The notes below the pieces were generated by a model. The model did no database searches. It was not told where the DNA came from and was given only the letters and a program-made list of their open reading frames with translations. From Salinibacterium sp. (lineage in GTDB: Bacteria; Actinomycetota; Actinomycetes; Actinomycetales; Microbacteriaceae), in the NCBI GenBank assembly GCA_004297555.1, contig SCSV01000076.1:1-5649 (forward strand): a DNA stretch of 5,649 nucleotides, written 5' to 3'. The translations under genes and the position numbers were made by a program. Shown here one piece after another: positions 1 through 4,877 of this stretch; positions within the stretch are counted from its first letter, which is position 1, and each line of letters begins with the position of its first letter.

Positions 1-250
1 CGCCCGCCAGTCGGGCATCCCGCGGGTCGCCGCCGATGGCGCCGAGCAGAATCGCGTCGTGCTTGGCGAGAGCAGCCAGATCTTCGTCGCTCAGGATGCT
101 CCCGGTAGCGAGAAGGTGGCCGGCGCTGAAGGGGTACTCGGTGCGCTCGACATCCACCCCGGTCGCCTCAAGCACCTTGAGCGCTTCGGCGATGACTTCA
201 GGGCCAATGCCGTCGCCGGGGATGACTGCGAGGTTCACGGTGCGGGGCAT
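1..250 (-). CDS. leuB: 3-isopropylmalate dehydrogenase, N-terminal part (cut by window edge)
   Basis: This enzyme carries out the NAD-dependent oxidative decarboxylation of 3-isopropylmalate, the third step of leucine synthesis, in the cytoplasm. Only the first 83 codons are present; the gene runs off the left edge. The protein begins MPRTVNLAVIPGDGIGPEV, where GDGIGPEV (residues 12-19) is the family's N-terminal glycine motif. HDAILLGAIGGDPRDAR (residues 64-80) matches the actinobacterial LeuB segment 'NHDAILLGAIGDP'. The ATG at 250 is chosen because the family motif starts about ten residues later. No good Shine-Dalgarno precedes it; instead TACTCT lies exactly 6 nt upstream, suggesting a leaderless mRNA. 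The gene diverges from the plus-strand DUF6458-like gene, and serA lies further upstream on the same strand. Substrate-binding and metal-binding residues lie beyond the edge, so activity cannot be judged here. Confidence 0.93.
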   Translation of the reverse strand, partial: MPRTVNLAVIPGDGIGPEVIAEALKVLEATGVDVERTEYPFSAGHLLATGSILSDEDLAALAKHDAILLGAIGGDPRDARLAG

Positions 251-256
251 GAACCT

Positions 257-262
257 AGAGTA
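257..262 (-). promoter_or_regulatory. Candidate -10 element of leuB (TACTCT)
   Basis: On the minus strand TACTCT fits the actinobacterial TANNNT consensus. It ends 6 nt before the leuB ATG (intervening AGGTTC), so the transcript would start at or beside the start codon. I see no recognisable -35 at 16-18 nt spacing. The call rests on position and on the same arrangement at three other genes in the window. Confidence 0.45.
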
Positions 263-287
263 CAAGCGCGCGAAGGGCGGTTAGCCC

Positions 288-300
288 GGGATGCGATCCC
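288..300. repeat. Short inverted repeat GGGAT-GCG-ATCCC in the leuB/DUF6458 divergent region
   Basis: A perfect 5-bp dyad with a 3-nt centre sits near the middle of the 108-bp region between the divergent starts at 250 and 359. It could be an operator serving either promoter, but it is short and may be chance. Apart from this and the two promoter candidates I see nothing else in the region. Confidence 0.25.
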
Positions 301-322
301 CCCGAACCTGAAGATGGCCTGG

Positions 323-351
323 GAGACAACCGTACGGGCGCGAGCTAGCGT
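323..351 (+). promoter_or_regulatory. Candidate promoter of the DUF6458-like gene
   Basis: GAGACA (323-328, four of six matches to TTGACA) is followed after 17 nt by TAGCGT (346-351, fits TANNNT). The expected transcription start, about 7 nt after the hexamer, falls on the A of the ATG at 359, so the mRNA would be leaderless. The intervening GGAAAAC is not a convincing Shine-Dalgarno. Confidence 0.5.
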
Positions 352-358
352 GGAAAAC

Positions 359-619
359 ATGAGTATAGGAACTGGAGTCGTACTATTTGTCATCGGCGCG
401 ATCCTTAGCTTCGCGTTGAATTTCCAAACCGGGTTCATCAATCTCCACCTTGTCGGCTACATCCTGATGGGTGCAGGCGCCGTCGTCTTCGTGATCGGAC
501 TCGTTTTCATGGCGCGTCGGCGCCGCTCGACCACGACGGTCAGCGACCACGTCGACCCCGAATCAGGGTCGCGCGTGACGGAGCGCAACACCGCCACCAC
601 AGGAGACGATGTGGTCTAA
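359..619 (+). CDS. DUF6458-like small two-TM membrane protein
   Basis: An 86-residue protein of unknown function, the only plus-strand gene here. It starts MSIGTGVVLFVIGAILSFAL, which I recognise from memory as the opening of the actinobacterial DUF6458 family. Two hydrophobic segments, about residues 6-20 and 32-51, are separated by a short loop (NFQTGFINLH). They are followed by a basic stop (ARRRRS, 52-57) and a polar tail (HVDPESGSRVTERNT...) typical of the family. The positive cluster after the second segment suggests that both termini are cytoplasmic. The ATG at 359 is preferred over the in-frame start far upstream at 59, because that extension runs antisense through leuB and has no membrane character. 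The gene converges on serA across a hairpin and diverges from leuB, so it stands as a monocistron among amino-acid biosynthesis genes. Nothing in the sequence suggests a role. Confidence 0.85.
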   Translation: MSIGTGVVLFVIGAILSFALNFQTGFINLHLVGYILMGAGAVVFVIGLVFMARRRRSTTTVSDHVDPESGSRVTERNTATTGDDVV

Positions 620-631
620 ACCACACTCCGA

Positions 632-666
632 CGAATGCGCGCTTTTTGAACGGGGGCGCGCATTCG
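632..666. terminator. Perfect 11-bp hairpin between convergent genes, likely bidirectional terminator
   Basis: CGAATGCGCGC (632-642) and its exact reverse complement (656-666) flank a 13-nt loop. The hairpin lies 12 nt after the DUF6458-like stop codon (ends 619) and 15 nt after the serA stop (ends at 682 on the minus strand), almost symmetrical between them. No T-run follows the stem on either strand; the only T5 is inside the loop (643-647). It would therefore be a hairpin without a U-tract, a form often proposed for high-GC actinobacteria. Confidence 0.65.
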
Positions 667-681
667 CATGTGCGGGGTTGG

Positions 682-2274
682 CTACGCCTCGGTGATGTCG
701 ATCTCGCGCAACAGGTCGGCCTTGATGGCCTTGCGCACCTTGGCGAGAAGCGCATCCGGCACCGGTGAATCCACGGTCAGCACGCTGAGCGCCTGGCCAC
801 CAGCACGCTGGCGCGCGATCTGCATACCGGCGATGTTGATGTTCGCCTCGCCGAACTCCTTGCCGTAGATCGCCACGATGCCGGGCCGATCGGTGTAGAT
901 CATCACGATGAGGTGCTCTGCGATTGGAACCTCGACGTCGTATCCATTGATCTCGACGATCTTCTCGGTCTGCTTCGTGCCTGTGAGGGTGCCCGACACC
1001 GATACTTGTGAGCCGTCACTCAGGCCGCCGCGGATGGTCAGGAGGTTGCGGTACTCCTCGCTCACGGCATCCGTCAGCAAACGCACCGTGATGCCGCGCG
1101 CTTCGGCGAGCAGTGGTGCGTTCACGTAGCTGACCGTCTCGCTCACGATGTTCGAGAAGATGCCCTTGAGAGCCGCGAGCTTGAGCACGTTGACATCGAA
1201 TTCGACGATCTCGCCGCGCACCTCGACGTCGACGTTGATCAGCGGGCTGTCAGCCAGGCCGGCGAGAACCTGTCCGAGCTTCTCCATGAGCGGGATGCCC
1301 GGGCGCACGGTGGTGTCGATGACCCCACCGGCGACGTTCACGGCGTCCGGAACGAGCTCGCCCCCGAGTGCCAGGCGCACCGACTTCGCAACCGAGACGC
1401 CCGCCTTCTCCTGGGCCTCGTCGGTCGAGGCACCGAGGTGCGGGGTGAGCACGATGTTGTCCAGGCCGAGCAGCGGGGAGCCCGTCGGCGGTTCGTGCAC
1501 GAACACGTCGAGGCCGGCGCCGGCGATGCGCTTCGACTTGAGGGCCGCGAAGAGTGCGTCCTCGTCGATGATGCCGCCGCGGCTCGCGTTGACGATACGC
1601 AAGCTCGGCTTCGCCTTGGCAAACTGCTCGGCACCGATCAGGCCCGTGGTCTCCGGCGTTTTCGGAATGTGGATGGTGATGAAGTCGGACTGGGCGACGA
1701 GGTCGTCGAGGCTCAGCATCGTGACGCCGAGCTGGGCTGCGCGGGCCGGGGTGACGTAGGGGTCGTACGCGACGAGGTTGGCCTCGAAACCGGCGAGACG
1801 CTGGGCGACCAGCGTGCCGATGCGGCCGAGGCCGACGATGCCGATCGTCTTGTCGAAGAGCTCGACTCCAGTGAATTTGGAGCGCTTCCACTCGCCGGCT
1901 TTCGCCGAAGCGTTTGCGTCGGGGATGAATCGTGCCAGCGAGAGCAGGTGGCCGATCGCGAGTTCGGCGGCCGAGATGATGTTTGAGGTCGGCGCGTTGA
2001 CGACCATGACGCCCGCTTCGGTGGCGGCCTTGATGTCGACGTTGTCGAGGCCGACGCCCGCGCGGGCGATGACCTTGAGCTGCTTGGCAACGGAGATCGC
2101 CTCGGCGTCGACGTTCGTCGCGGAGCGGATCAGGATGGCACTCGCGTCAGCGAGCGCGGCGAGCAGAGCGGGGCGGTCGGTGCCATCGACGTTGCGAATG
2201 TCGAATTCGTCGCCGAGGTGCTCAACGGTTGCGGGAGACAGTTCTTCTGCGATCAGCACGATCGGCTTTGCCAC
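682..2274 (-). CDS. serA: D-3-phosphoglycerate dehydrogenase, long ACT-domain type
   Basis: This enzyme oxidises 3-phosphoglycerate to 3-phosphohydroxypyruvate with NAD, the committed step of serine synthesis, in the cytoplasm. The length of 530 aa matches the long form known from Mycobacterium (about 528 aa). Domains in order are: substrate domain (about 1-98 and 285-310), nucleotide-binding domain with GLGRIG (148-153), intervening ASB domain (about 318-450) and C-terminal ACT domain (about 454-528). The expected catalytic residues are present: Arg232 in NASRGG, Glu261 in HEPP and His279 in TPHLGAST. In the ACT domain Tyr460, Asp462 and Asn480 correspond to the M. tuberculosis serine-binding residues (Tyr461, Asp463, Asn481 from memory), so feedback inhibition by serine is likely. 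The start is the GTG at 2274 (reads VAKPIVLIAEE): it gives the family's N-terminus and has GAAGGA 8 nt upstream. The longer in-frame start at 2337 adds 21 non-homologous residues. Confidence 0.96.
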   Translation of the reverse strand: MAKPIVLIAEELSPATVEHLGDEFDIRNVDGTDRPALLAALADASAILIRSATNVDAEAISVAKQLKVIARAGVGLDNVDIKAATEAGVMVVNAPTSNIISAAELAIGHLLSLARFIPDANASAKAGEWKRSKFTGVELFDKTIGIVGLGRIGTLVAQRLAGFEANLVAYDPYVTPARAAQLGVTMLSLDDLVAQSDFITIHIPKTPETTGLIGAEQFAKAKPSLRIVNASRGGIIDEDALFAALKSKRIAGAGLDVFVHEPPTGSPLLGLDNIVLTPHLGASTDEAQEKAGVSVAKSVRLALGGELVPDAVNVAGGVIDTTVRPGIPLMEKLGQVLAGLADSPLINVDVEVRGEIVEFDVNVLKLAALKGIFSNIVSETVSYVNAPLLAEARGITVRLLTDAVSEEYRNLLTIRGGLSDGSQVSVSGTLTGTKQTEKIVEINGYDVEVPIAEHLIVMIYTDRPGIVAIYGKEFGEANINIAGMQIARQRAGGQALSVLTVDSPVPDALLAKVRKAIKADLLREIDITEA

Positions 2275-2282
2275 GTATCGAG

Positions 2283-2288
2283 TCCTTC
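2283..2288 (-). promoter_or_regulatory. Ribosome binding site of serA (GAAGGA)
   Basis: GAAGGA lies 8 nt before the GTG at 2274 and decides that start over the upstream ATG at 2337. It is the clearest Shine-Dalgarno in the window and contrasts with the apparently leaderless neighbours. Confidence 0.75.
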
Positions 2289-2308
2289 GAGTAGCGGGGA
2301 GTAGCGGA
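2289..2308. repeat. Two tandem 10-bp copies (GAGTAGCGGg / GAGTAGCGGa) in the serA leader
   Basis: Copies at 2289-2298 and 2299-2308 differ only in the last base. On the mRNA strand they read as repeated CCGCTACTC directly upstream of the ribosome binding site. They may be a regulatory site in the serA leader or a chance local duplication. Confidence 0.5.
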
Positions 2309-2316
2309 GAATGGGC

Positions 2317-2342
2317 GCTGCTTGGCAGCCTCAGCAACTTTA
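2317..2342 (-). promoter_or_regulatory. Candidate serA -10 (TAAAGT) and small hairpin at the leader's 5' end
   Basis: In the 117-bp gap upstream of serA, TAAAGT (2337-2342, minus strand) fits TANNNT; no good -35 is visible. Transcription from it would start near 2330 and give a leader of roughly 56 nt. The leader would begin with the inverted repeat GCTGC-CAA-GCAGC (2317-2329), followed by the tandem repeats and the ribosome site. serA may also be read from the upstream membrane-protein genes. Confidence 0.35.
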
Positions 2343-2363
2343 CTGCAGCGGCGCGGATGGGGA

Positions 2364-2384
2364 TCGCCGTGTGACGCCCGGCGA
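2364..2384 (-). terminator. Weak stem-loop after the second small membrane-protein gene
   Basis: TCGCCG and CGGCGA form a 6-bp GC-rich stem around a 9-nt loop, starting 7 nt after the stop codon at 2392. No T-run follows on the minus strand. It could reduce read-through into serA, but the stem is short. Confidence 0.3.
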
Positions 2385-2391
2385 CGTTCGC

Positions 2392-2748
2392 CTAGCTGCC
2401 GATGGTCGCGGCGACCGGACGGAACAGTTCTTCGAGGCCGATGACGCTCAGACTGAGTCCTGCCACGACCGACCAGCCGACCAGGAAGATCAGTGCCCGG
2501 GAGGCGAGGTTCTCGCGCCGGCCGATCCAGAAGGCGAGGCCGAAAACCACCGGCGGCACGAGCAGCCCGATCCACAGCACCCACCAGGGAAGCGCCGCCA
2601 CGTCGAGTCCGACCGACTGGTACGCCGCGGGCAGCTCGACGAAGTTTGAGATCGCCTCCCAAAGGTCGTAGGCGTAGACGAGCGCGAAGAGCGCGGCGAT
2701 CAGCCATCCGCCCCAGCCGTATTTTTGCTTCGTTTCGATGTCGCTCAC
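2392..2748 (-). CDS. Small three-TM membrane protein, unknown function, pair partner
   Basis: A 118-residue protein that I cannot assign to a characterised family. After a short polar N-terminus (SDIETKQKYGW) it has three hydrophobic segments, at about residues 13-34, 53-75 and 83-106. Acidic residues lie in the first loop (EAISNFVELP) and basic residues after the second segment (GRREN). The start is the GTG at 2748: it lies 1 nt after the TGA of the upstream gene and has GGGGG 6 nt upstream. The in-frame ATG at 2766 would add six residues inside the upstream gene and has no better ribosome site. The tight spacing points to translational coupling and a shared function with the preceding protein, perhaps a complex. 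From memory, a similar pair sits next to serA or ilvC in other Microbacteriaceae; this needs a neighbourhood search. Confidence 0.8.
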   Translation of the reverse strand: MSDIETKQKYGWGGWLIAALFALVYAYDLWEAISNFVELPAAYQSVGLDVAALPWWVLWIGLLVPPVVFGLAFWIGRRENLASRALIFLVGWSVVAGLSLSVIGLEELFRPVAATIGS

Positions 2749-2749
2749 C

Positions 2750-3148
2750 TCACACCCCCAATACAAAAGACCAGGGGATCACAACAGCAAGTCCCAGCAG
2801 CAGCCAGAGCAGGCGAGAACCCAGCGACCGGTGCCGCGTGAGCAGGAACACCGCCACGAACCAGATGATCGGGCTGCCGATCGCCAAGCCCTCGCCGAGC
2901 CGGAACATCAGGTTGGCGAACAGGCTCGGCAGCACCGTCGTGGATCGCTGGATCGAGATCACCCAGCCGATCGTGTAGATCAGGTACGCGCCGCCGAGAA
3001 TGCCGTAGACGATAAGCACTAGCGCACTCGTCGGCGGTGCCTCTTCGTGCTCGTGATGGCTCACCTTAGCGCTCGGCGCGGGCTTATCGGGCTCTGGTTT
3101 ATCGTCGCCAGCCCAGGTCAGGGCATCCTCATCGGCGTCGGGTGTCAT
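2750..3148 (-). CDS. Small membrane protein with acidic, His-rich N-terminus, unknown function
   Basis: A 132-residue protein. The first 40 residues are soluble and strongly acidic (DADEDALTWAGDD), ending in a histidine-rich stretch HHEHEE (31-36). Three hydrophobic segments follow, at about 42-65, 85-104 and 110-131, the last running to the C-terminus. As I recall, Microbacteriaceae homologues with the 'DALSWAGDDD' opening and 'GGxYLxxTIGW' first segment are often labelled 'DNA polymerase III subunit gamma/tau'. Nothing here supports that label: there is no P-loop or other AAA+ motif, and the protein is far too small. The ATG at 3148 is used because the DEDALTWAGDD motif follows it directly. 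TAGGGT ends 6 nt before the ATG and could be a -10 element for a leaderless mRNA or, less likely, a poor ribosome site. It is the first gene of a two-gene unit with the gene at 2392-2748. Confidence 0.8.
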   Translation of the reverse strand: MTPDADEDALTWAGDDKPEPDKPAPSAKVSHHEHEEAPPTSALVLIVYGILGGAYLIYTIGWVISIQRSTTVLPSLFANLMFRLGEGLAIGSPIIWFVAVFLLTRHRSLGSRLLWLLLGLAVVIPWSFVLGV

Positions 3149-3154
3149 GGCGAA

Positions 3155-3160
3155 ACCCTA
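3155..3160 (-). promoter_or_regulatory. Candidate -10 of the small membrane-protein pair (TAGGGT)
   Basis: TAGGGT fits TANNNT and ends 6 nt before the ATG at 3148. No -35 match is visible at 15-18 nt spacing. The AGGG could alternatively act as a weak ribosome site, so this is the least certain of the four similar cases. Confidence 0.3.
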
Positions 3161-3181
3161 CCGCGACGATGCCTTTTCGAC

Positions 3182-3212
3182 CCGGGTTATTCGGGCGAAG
3201 TGACCTACCCGG
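3182..3212 (-). terminator. Possible stem-loop overlapping the stop of the 8-TM gene
   Basis: On the minus strand CCGGGT (which includes the T of the TAG stop) pairs with ACCCGG across a 19-nt loop. The loop itself holds the palindrome TTCGCCCGAA (3190-3199). No T-run follows. It lies in the 56-bp gap before the next gene and may mark the end of the merR-membrane protein transcript. The structure is weak. Confidence 0.3.
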
Positions 3213-4173
3213 CGTCAAGCAACTCGGGCACCGGCACTTCGGCGAACGTTCGCGTGCGCGGACGCGTGGCCAGCACGATGCCGACGGCGACGAGCCCAGT
3301 GGTGACGAGGGCGGCGGCCGCGGCGAGAGTCAGGGCATCCGGGTGCACGATCGATTGGCCGCGCAGTGCTTGCCAGGTCACGATGCCGATCAGCCCAAGG
3401 TAGCTGAGCGCCGCGATGAGCACGATGCGGTACCGCAGCGTCACGTCGCGTAAGAGCGGCACTCGGCTCGCGCCCAGCTCGAGCAGGATAATCAGCAGCG
3501 GAAGCAACTGCAGGGCGTGCATGCCGATGAAGTGCGGAATGCGCAGGTCGCCGCCTACGGTGCTCCAGCCCAGAATCGGGATGCCCGGGCCGCCGTCGGC
3601 GAGGCCGACCGTGTGTGCACCCGAGATCCCCTTGAAGTCGGCGAGTTGAGCGTTGGTGGGCACGGTCATCAGAAAGGCGAGGCCCATGCCGAGGAGTGCG
3701 ATGAGCGCTCCGGCGCGGATCGCGAGGTTGCGGGCGCGATCACCGATCGAGTTGCGGAACAGGATGATGCTGAGCACGAAGGTGACCACCCAGAGCGTCG
3801 CGATCGAGGCGCCCATGATCGACCAGAGCGTGGCGGTATACGGCGTCGTGACGTTGAAGTGGCTCTGCGCGCCACCCGCTGCGTCGCCGATGATGATGAC
3901 GAGTTCGATGGTCCAGAGGACCGCGGTGATCGTTCCCGCCCACCAGGCGAGTCGGCGGTAGCGCTGGAGCTGACCGATGAGCCACGACCAGGTGAACGCG
4001 TAGAGCACGGTCGACAGGGAGAACTTGAGGGGCTTCTCCCACACGTTCACCCCGAGCAGGGTGCGGTGGTCGAGAAGGAGCCCGCCGATACAGACGAGCG
4101 TGACAATGGACATGACAACGCCGAGCCAAAACCAGGGGCGGTGCCATTTCGTGGGGGATGTGGTGACGGTCAT
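3205..4173 (-). CDS. Conserved uncharacterised 8-TM membrane protein with outer-face histidines
   Basis: A 322-residue integral membrane protein. Hydrophobic segments lie at about 15-34, 50-68, 77-96, 113-139, 153-172, 213-232, 248-268 and 280-301. Basic loops (QRYRR 70-74, RNSIGDRAR 140-148, LRYR 246-249, TRPRTRT 303-309) place the N-terminus, even loops and C-terminus in the cytoplasm. Notable motifs are NVWEKPLKF (43-51), SHFN (104-107), HTVG (187-190), DGGPG (193-197), GWST (202-205), GDLR (208-211) and PHFIGMHALQ (213-222). From memory, similar motif strings occur in unnamed membrane proteins of several phyla; no function is known to me. His105, His187, His214 and His219 all fall at the outer face in this topology, which could mean heme or metal binding or proton handling (inference). 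The ATG at 4173 overlaps the TGA of merR as ATGA, so the two are co-translated, and the regulator probably controls this gene. Confidence 0.85.
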   Translation of the reverse strand: MTVTTSPTKWHRPWFWLGVVMSIVTLVCIGGLLLDHRTLLGVNVWEKPLKFSLSTVLYAFTWSWLIGQLQRYRRLAWWAGTITAVLWTIELVIIIGDAAGGAQSHFNVTTPYTATLWSIMGASIATLWVVTFVLSIILFRNSIGDRARNLAIRAGALIALLGMGLAFLMTVPTNAQLADFKGISGAHTVGLADGGPGIPILGWSTVGGDLRIPHFIGMHALQLLPLLIILLELGASRVPLLRDVTLRYRIVLIAALSYLGLIGIVTWQALRGQSIVHPDALTLAAAAALVTTGLVAVGIVLATRPRTRTFAEVPVPELLDAG

Positions 4174-4841
4174 GATCTCGCTTTCTCTGTGTGTTCGGTG
4201 ACTGCTTTGTGGGGTGAATTGGGGAAGATCTCGCAGGAGCGGTTCTCCTGTGCCATGCGCCTCAGCGATGCCAGGAGCGCATCGCCGAGCACGGTGCCGA
4301 CGATGACGGTCTCGGCCTTCGACGACATGCCCTGGCTGTTGGCCACCCAGTCGAGATCGACGCGGGCGATGAGTTCGGATGCCCGCGCGTAGCCTTCGGG
4401 GATGATCGCGAGTTCGGGCTGGCCGATGCGCTCGTAGCTGTCGATAACGCGCGCAGCGCCCATGCGGCCTGGATTATCGGATGCGACGATCCACCCTGCG
4501 CTCTCGATGAAAGCGTCGACGAGGCGAGTGCCATTGGTTGCCTCCGTCACGGGCTCGAAGGTGCTCGCGTTCGAGACGGCATGCTGCGCCGCGCCGAGGA
4601 CATGGCCCAGCGGTGTTTCCGGGTCGTCGATCACCGCGAGCACGCTCCGCGCGGTCGCGATCGAGAGCCCGCCGACGTCGATGAGCGCGCGGATGAGTCG
4701 CAACCGCTTGACGTGCTCGTCGCCATAGTCGCTCTGGTTCGCGCTCGAGCGCTCGCCCGGCTGCAGCAGCCCTTCGCGCAAGTAGTACTTGATCGAGGCG
4801 ATCGGTACGCCGCTGGTTTCGCTCAGTTGGGACATTCGCAC
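4170..4841 (-). CDS. MerR-family transcriptional regulator
   Basis: A 223-residue regulator. The N-terminal winged helix-turn-helix (about 1-53) is typical of MerR proteins: MRMSQLSETSGVPIASIKYY, then LREGLL (21-26), the wing, and SDYGDEHVKRLRLIRAL (37-53). A helical segment (about 57-95) would form the dimer coiled coil. The C-terminal part (about 96-223) matches no effector domain I can name. It has a single cysteine (203) and no metal-binding CxnC pattern, so a small organic ligand or protein signal is likelier than a metal. The GTG at 4841 is chosen: it gives the family's usual distance to the helix-turn-helix and lies exactly 6 nt after a -10 hexamer (leaderless). The ATG at 4835, with AGG 5 nt upstream, would shorten the protein by two residues and cannot be excluded. 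The gene ends in a 4-nt overlap with the 8-TM gene. An inverted repeat over its promoter suggests autoregulation. Confidence 0.92.
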   Translation of the reverse strand: MRMSQLSETSGVPIASIKYYLREGLLQPGERSSANQSDYGDEHVKRLRLIRALIDVGGLSIATARSVLAVIDDPETPLGHVLGAAQHAVSNASTFEPVTEATNGTRLVDAFIESAGWIVASDNPGRMGAARVIDSYERIGQPELAIIPEGYARASELIARVDLDWVANSQGMSSKAETVIVGTVLGDALLASLRRMAQENRSCEIFPNSPHKAVTEHTEKARS

Positions 4842-4843
4842 CT

Positions 4844-4865
4844 GGATAGCGTAACTATCCGATAG
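4844..4865. promoter_or_regulatory. Candidate MerR operator: overlapping CTATC/GATAG inverted repeats
   Basis: On the minus strand CTATC-G-GATAG-TTACG-CTATCC contains two dyads sharing the middle arm. One is GGATAG-N5-CTATCC (4844-4860, six-bp arms, perfect); the other is CTATC-N-GATAG (4855-4865). They cover the spacer and -10 of the merR promoter, the place where MerR proteins bind their own promoters. Confidence 0.6.
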
Positions 4866-4877
4866 TGCCGCTGTCTA
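4848..4877 (-). promoter_or_regulatory. Candidate merR promoter
   Basis: TAGACA (4872-4877, five of six matches to TTGACA) and TACGCT (4848-4853, fits TANNNT) are separated by 18 nt. The -35 overlaps the TAG stop of the upstream ATPase gene. The -10 ends 6 nt before the GTG at 4841, so the mRNA is probably leaderless. merR and the 8-TM gene can thus be expressed independently of the transporter. Confidence 0.55.

Noticed and set aside
59..358. In-frame upstream extension of the DUF6458-like gene
   Set aside because: It would run antisense through the leuB start, has no family resemblance, and the recognised N-terminus MSIGTG begins at 359 with a promoter just upstream.
1148..1986. Plus-strand open frames and a second minus-strand frame within serA
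   Set aside because: serA has all catalytic and regulatory residues in its own frame; the others are Ser/Arg/Pro-rich shadows of high-GC codon use.
2275..2337. Longer serA start at 2337 adding 21 residues
   Set aside because: The added residues are not part of the SerA family and have no ribosome site; the GTG at 2274 has GAAGGA at proper spacing.
3517..4392. Long plus-strand open frame opposite the 8-TM gene and merR
   Set aside because: It is a composition shadow: Glu/Arg/Asp-rich low-complexity translation lying antisense to two genes with clear motifs and membrane segments.
4835..4841. ATG at 4835 as the merR start
   Set aside because: It is possible because AGG lies 5 nt upstream, but the GTG at 4841 fits both the MerR N-terminal length and the 6-nt leaderless spacing better. 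It is kept only as an alternative.
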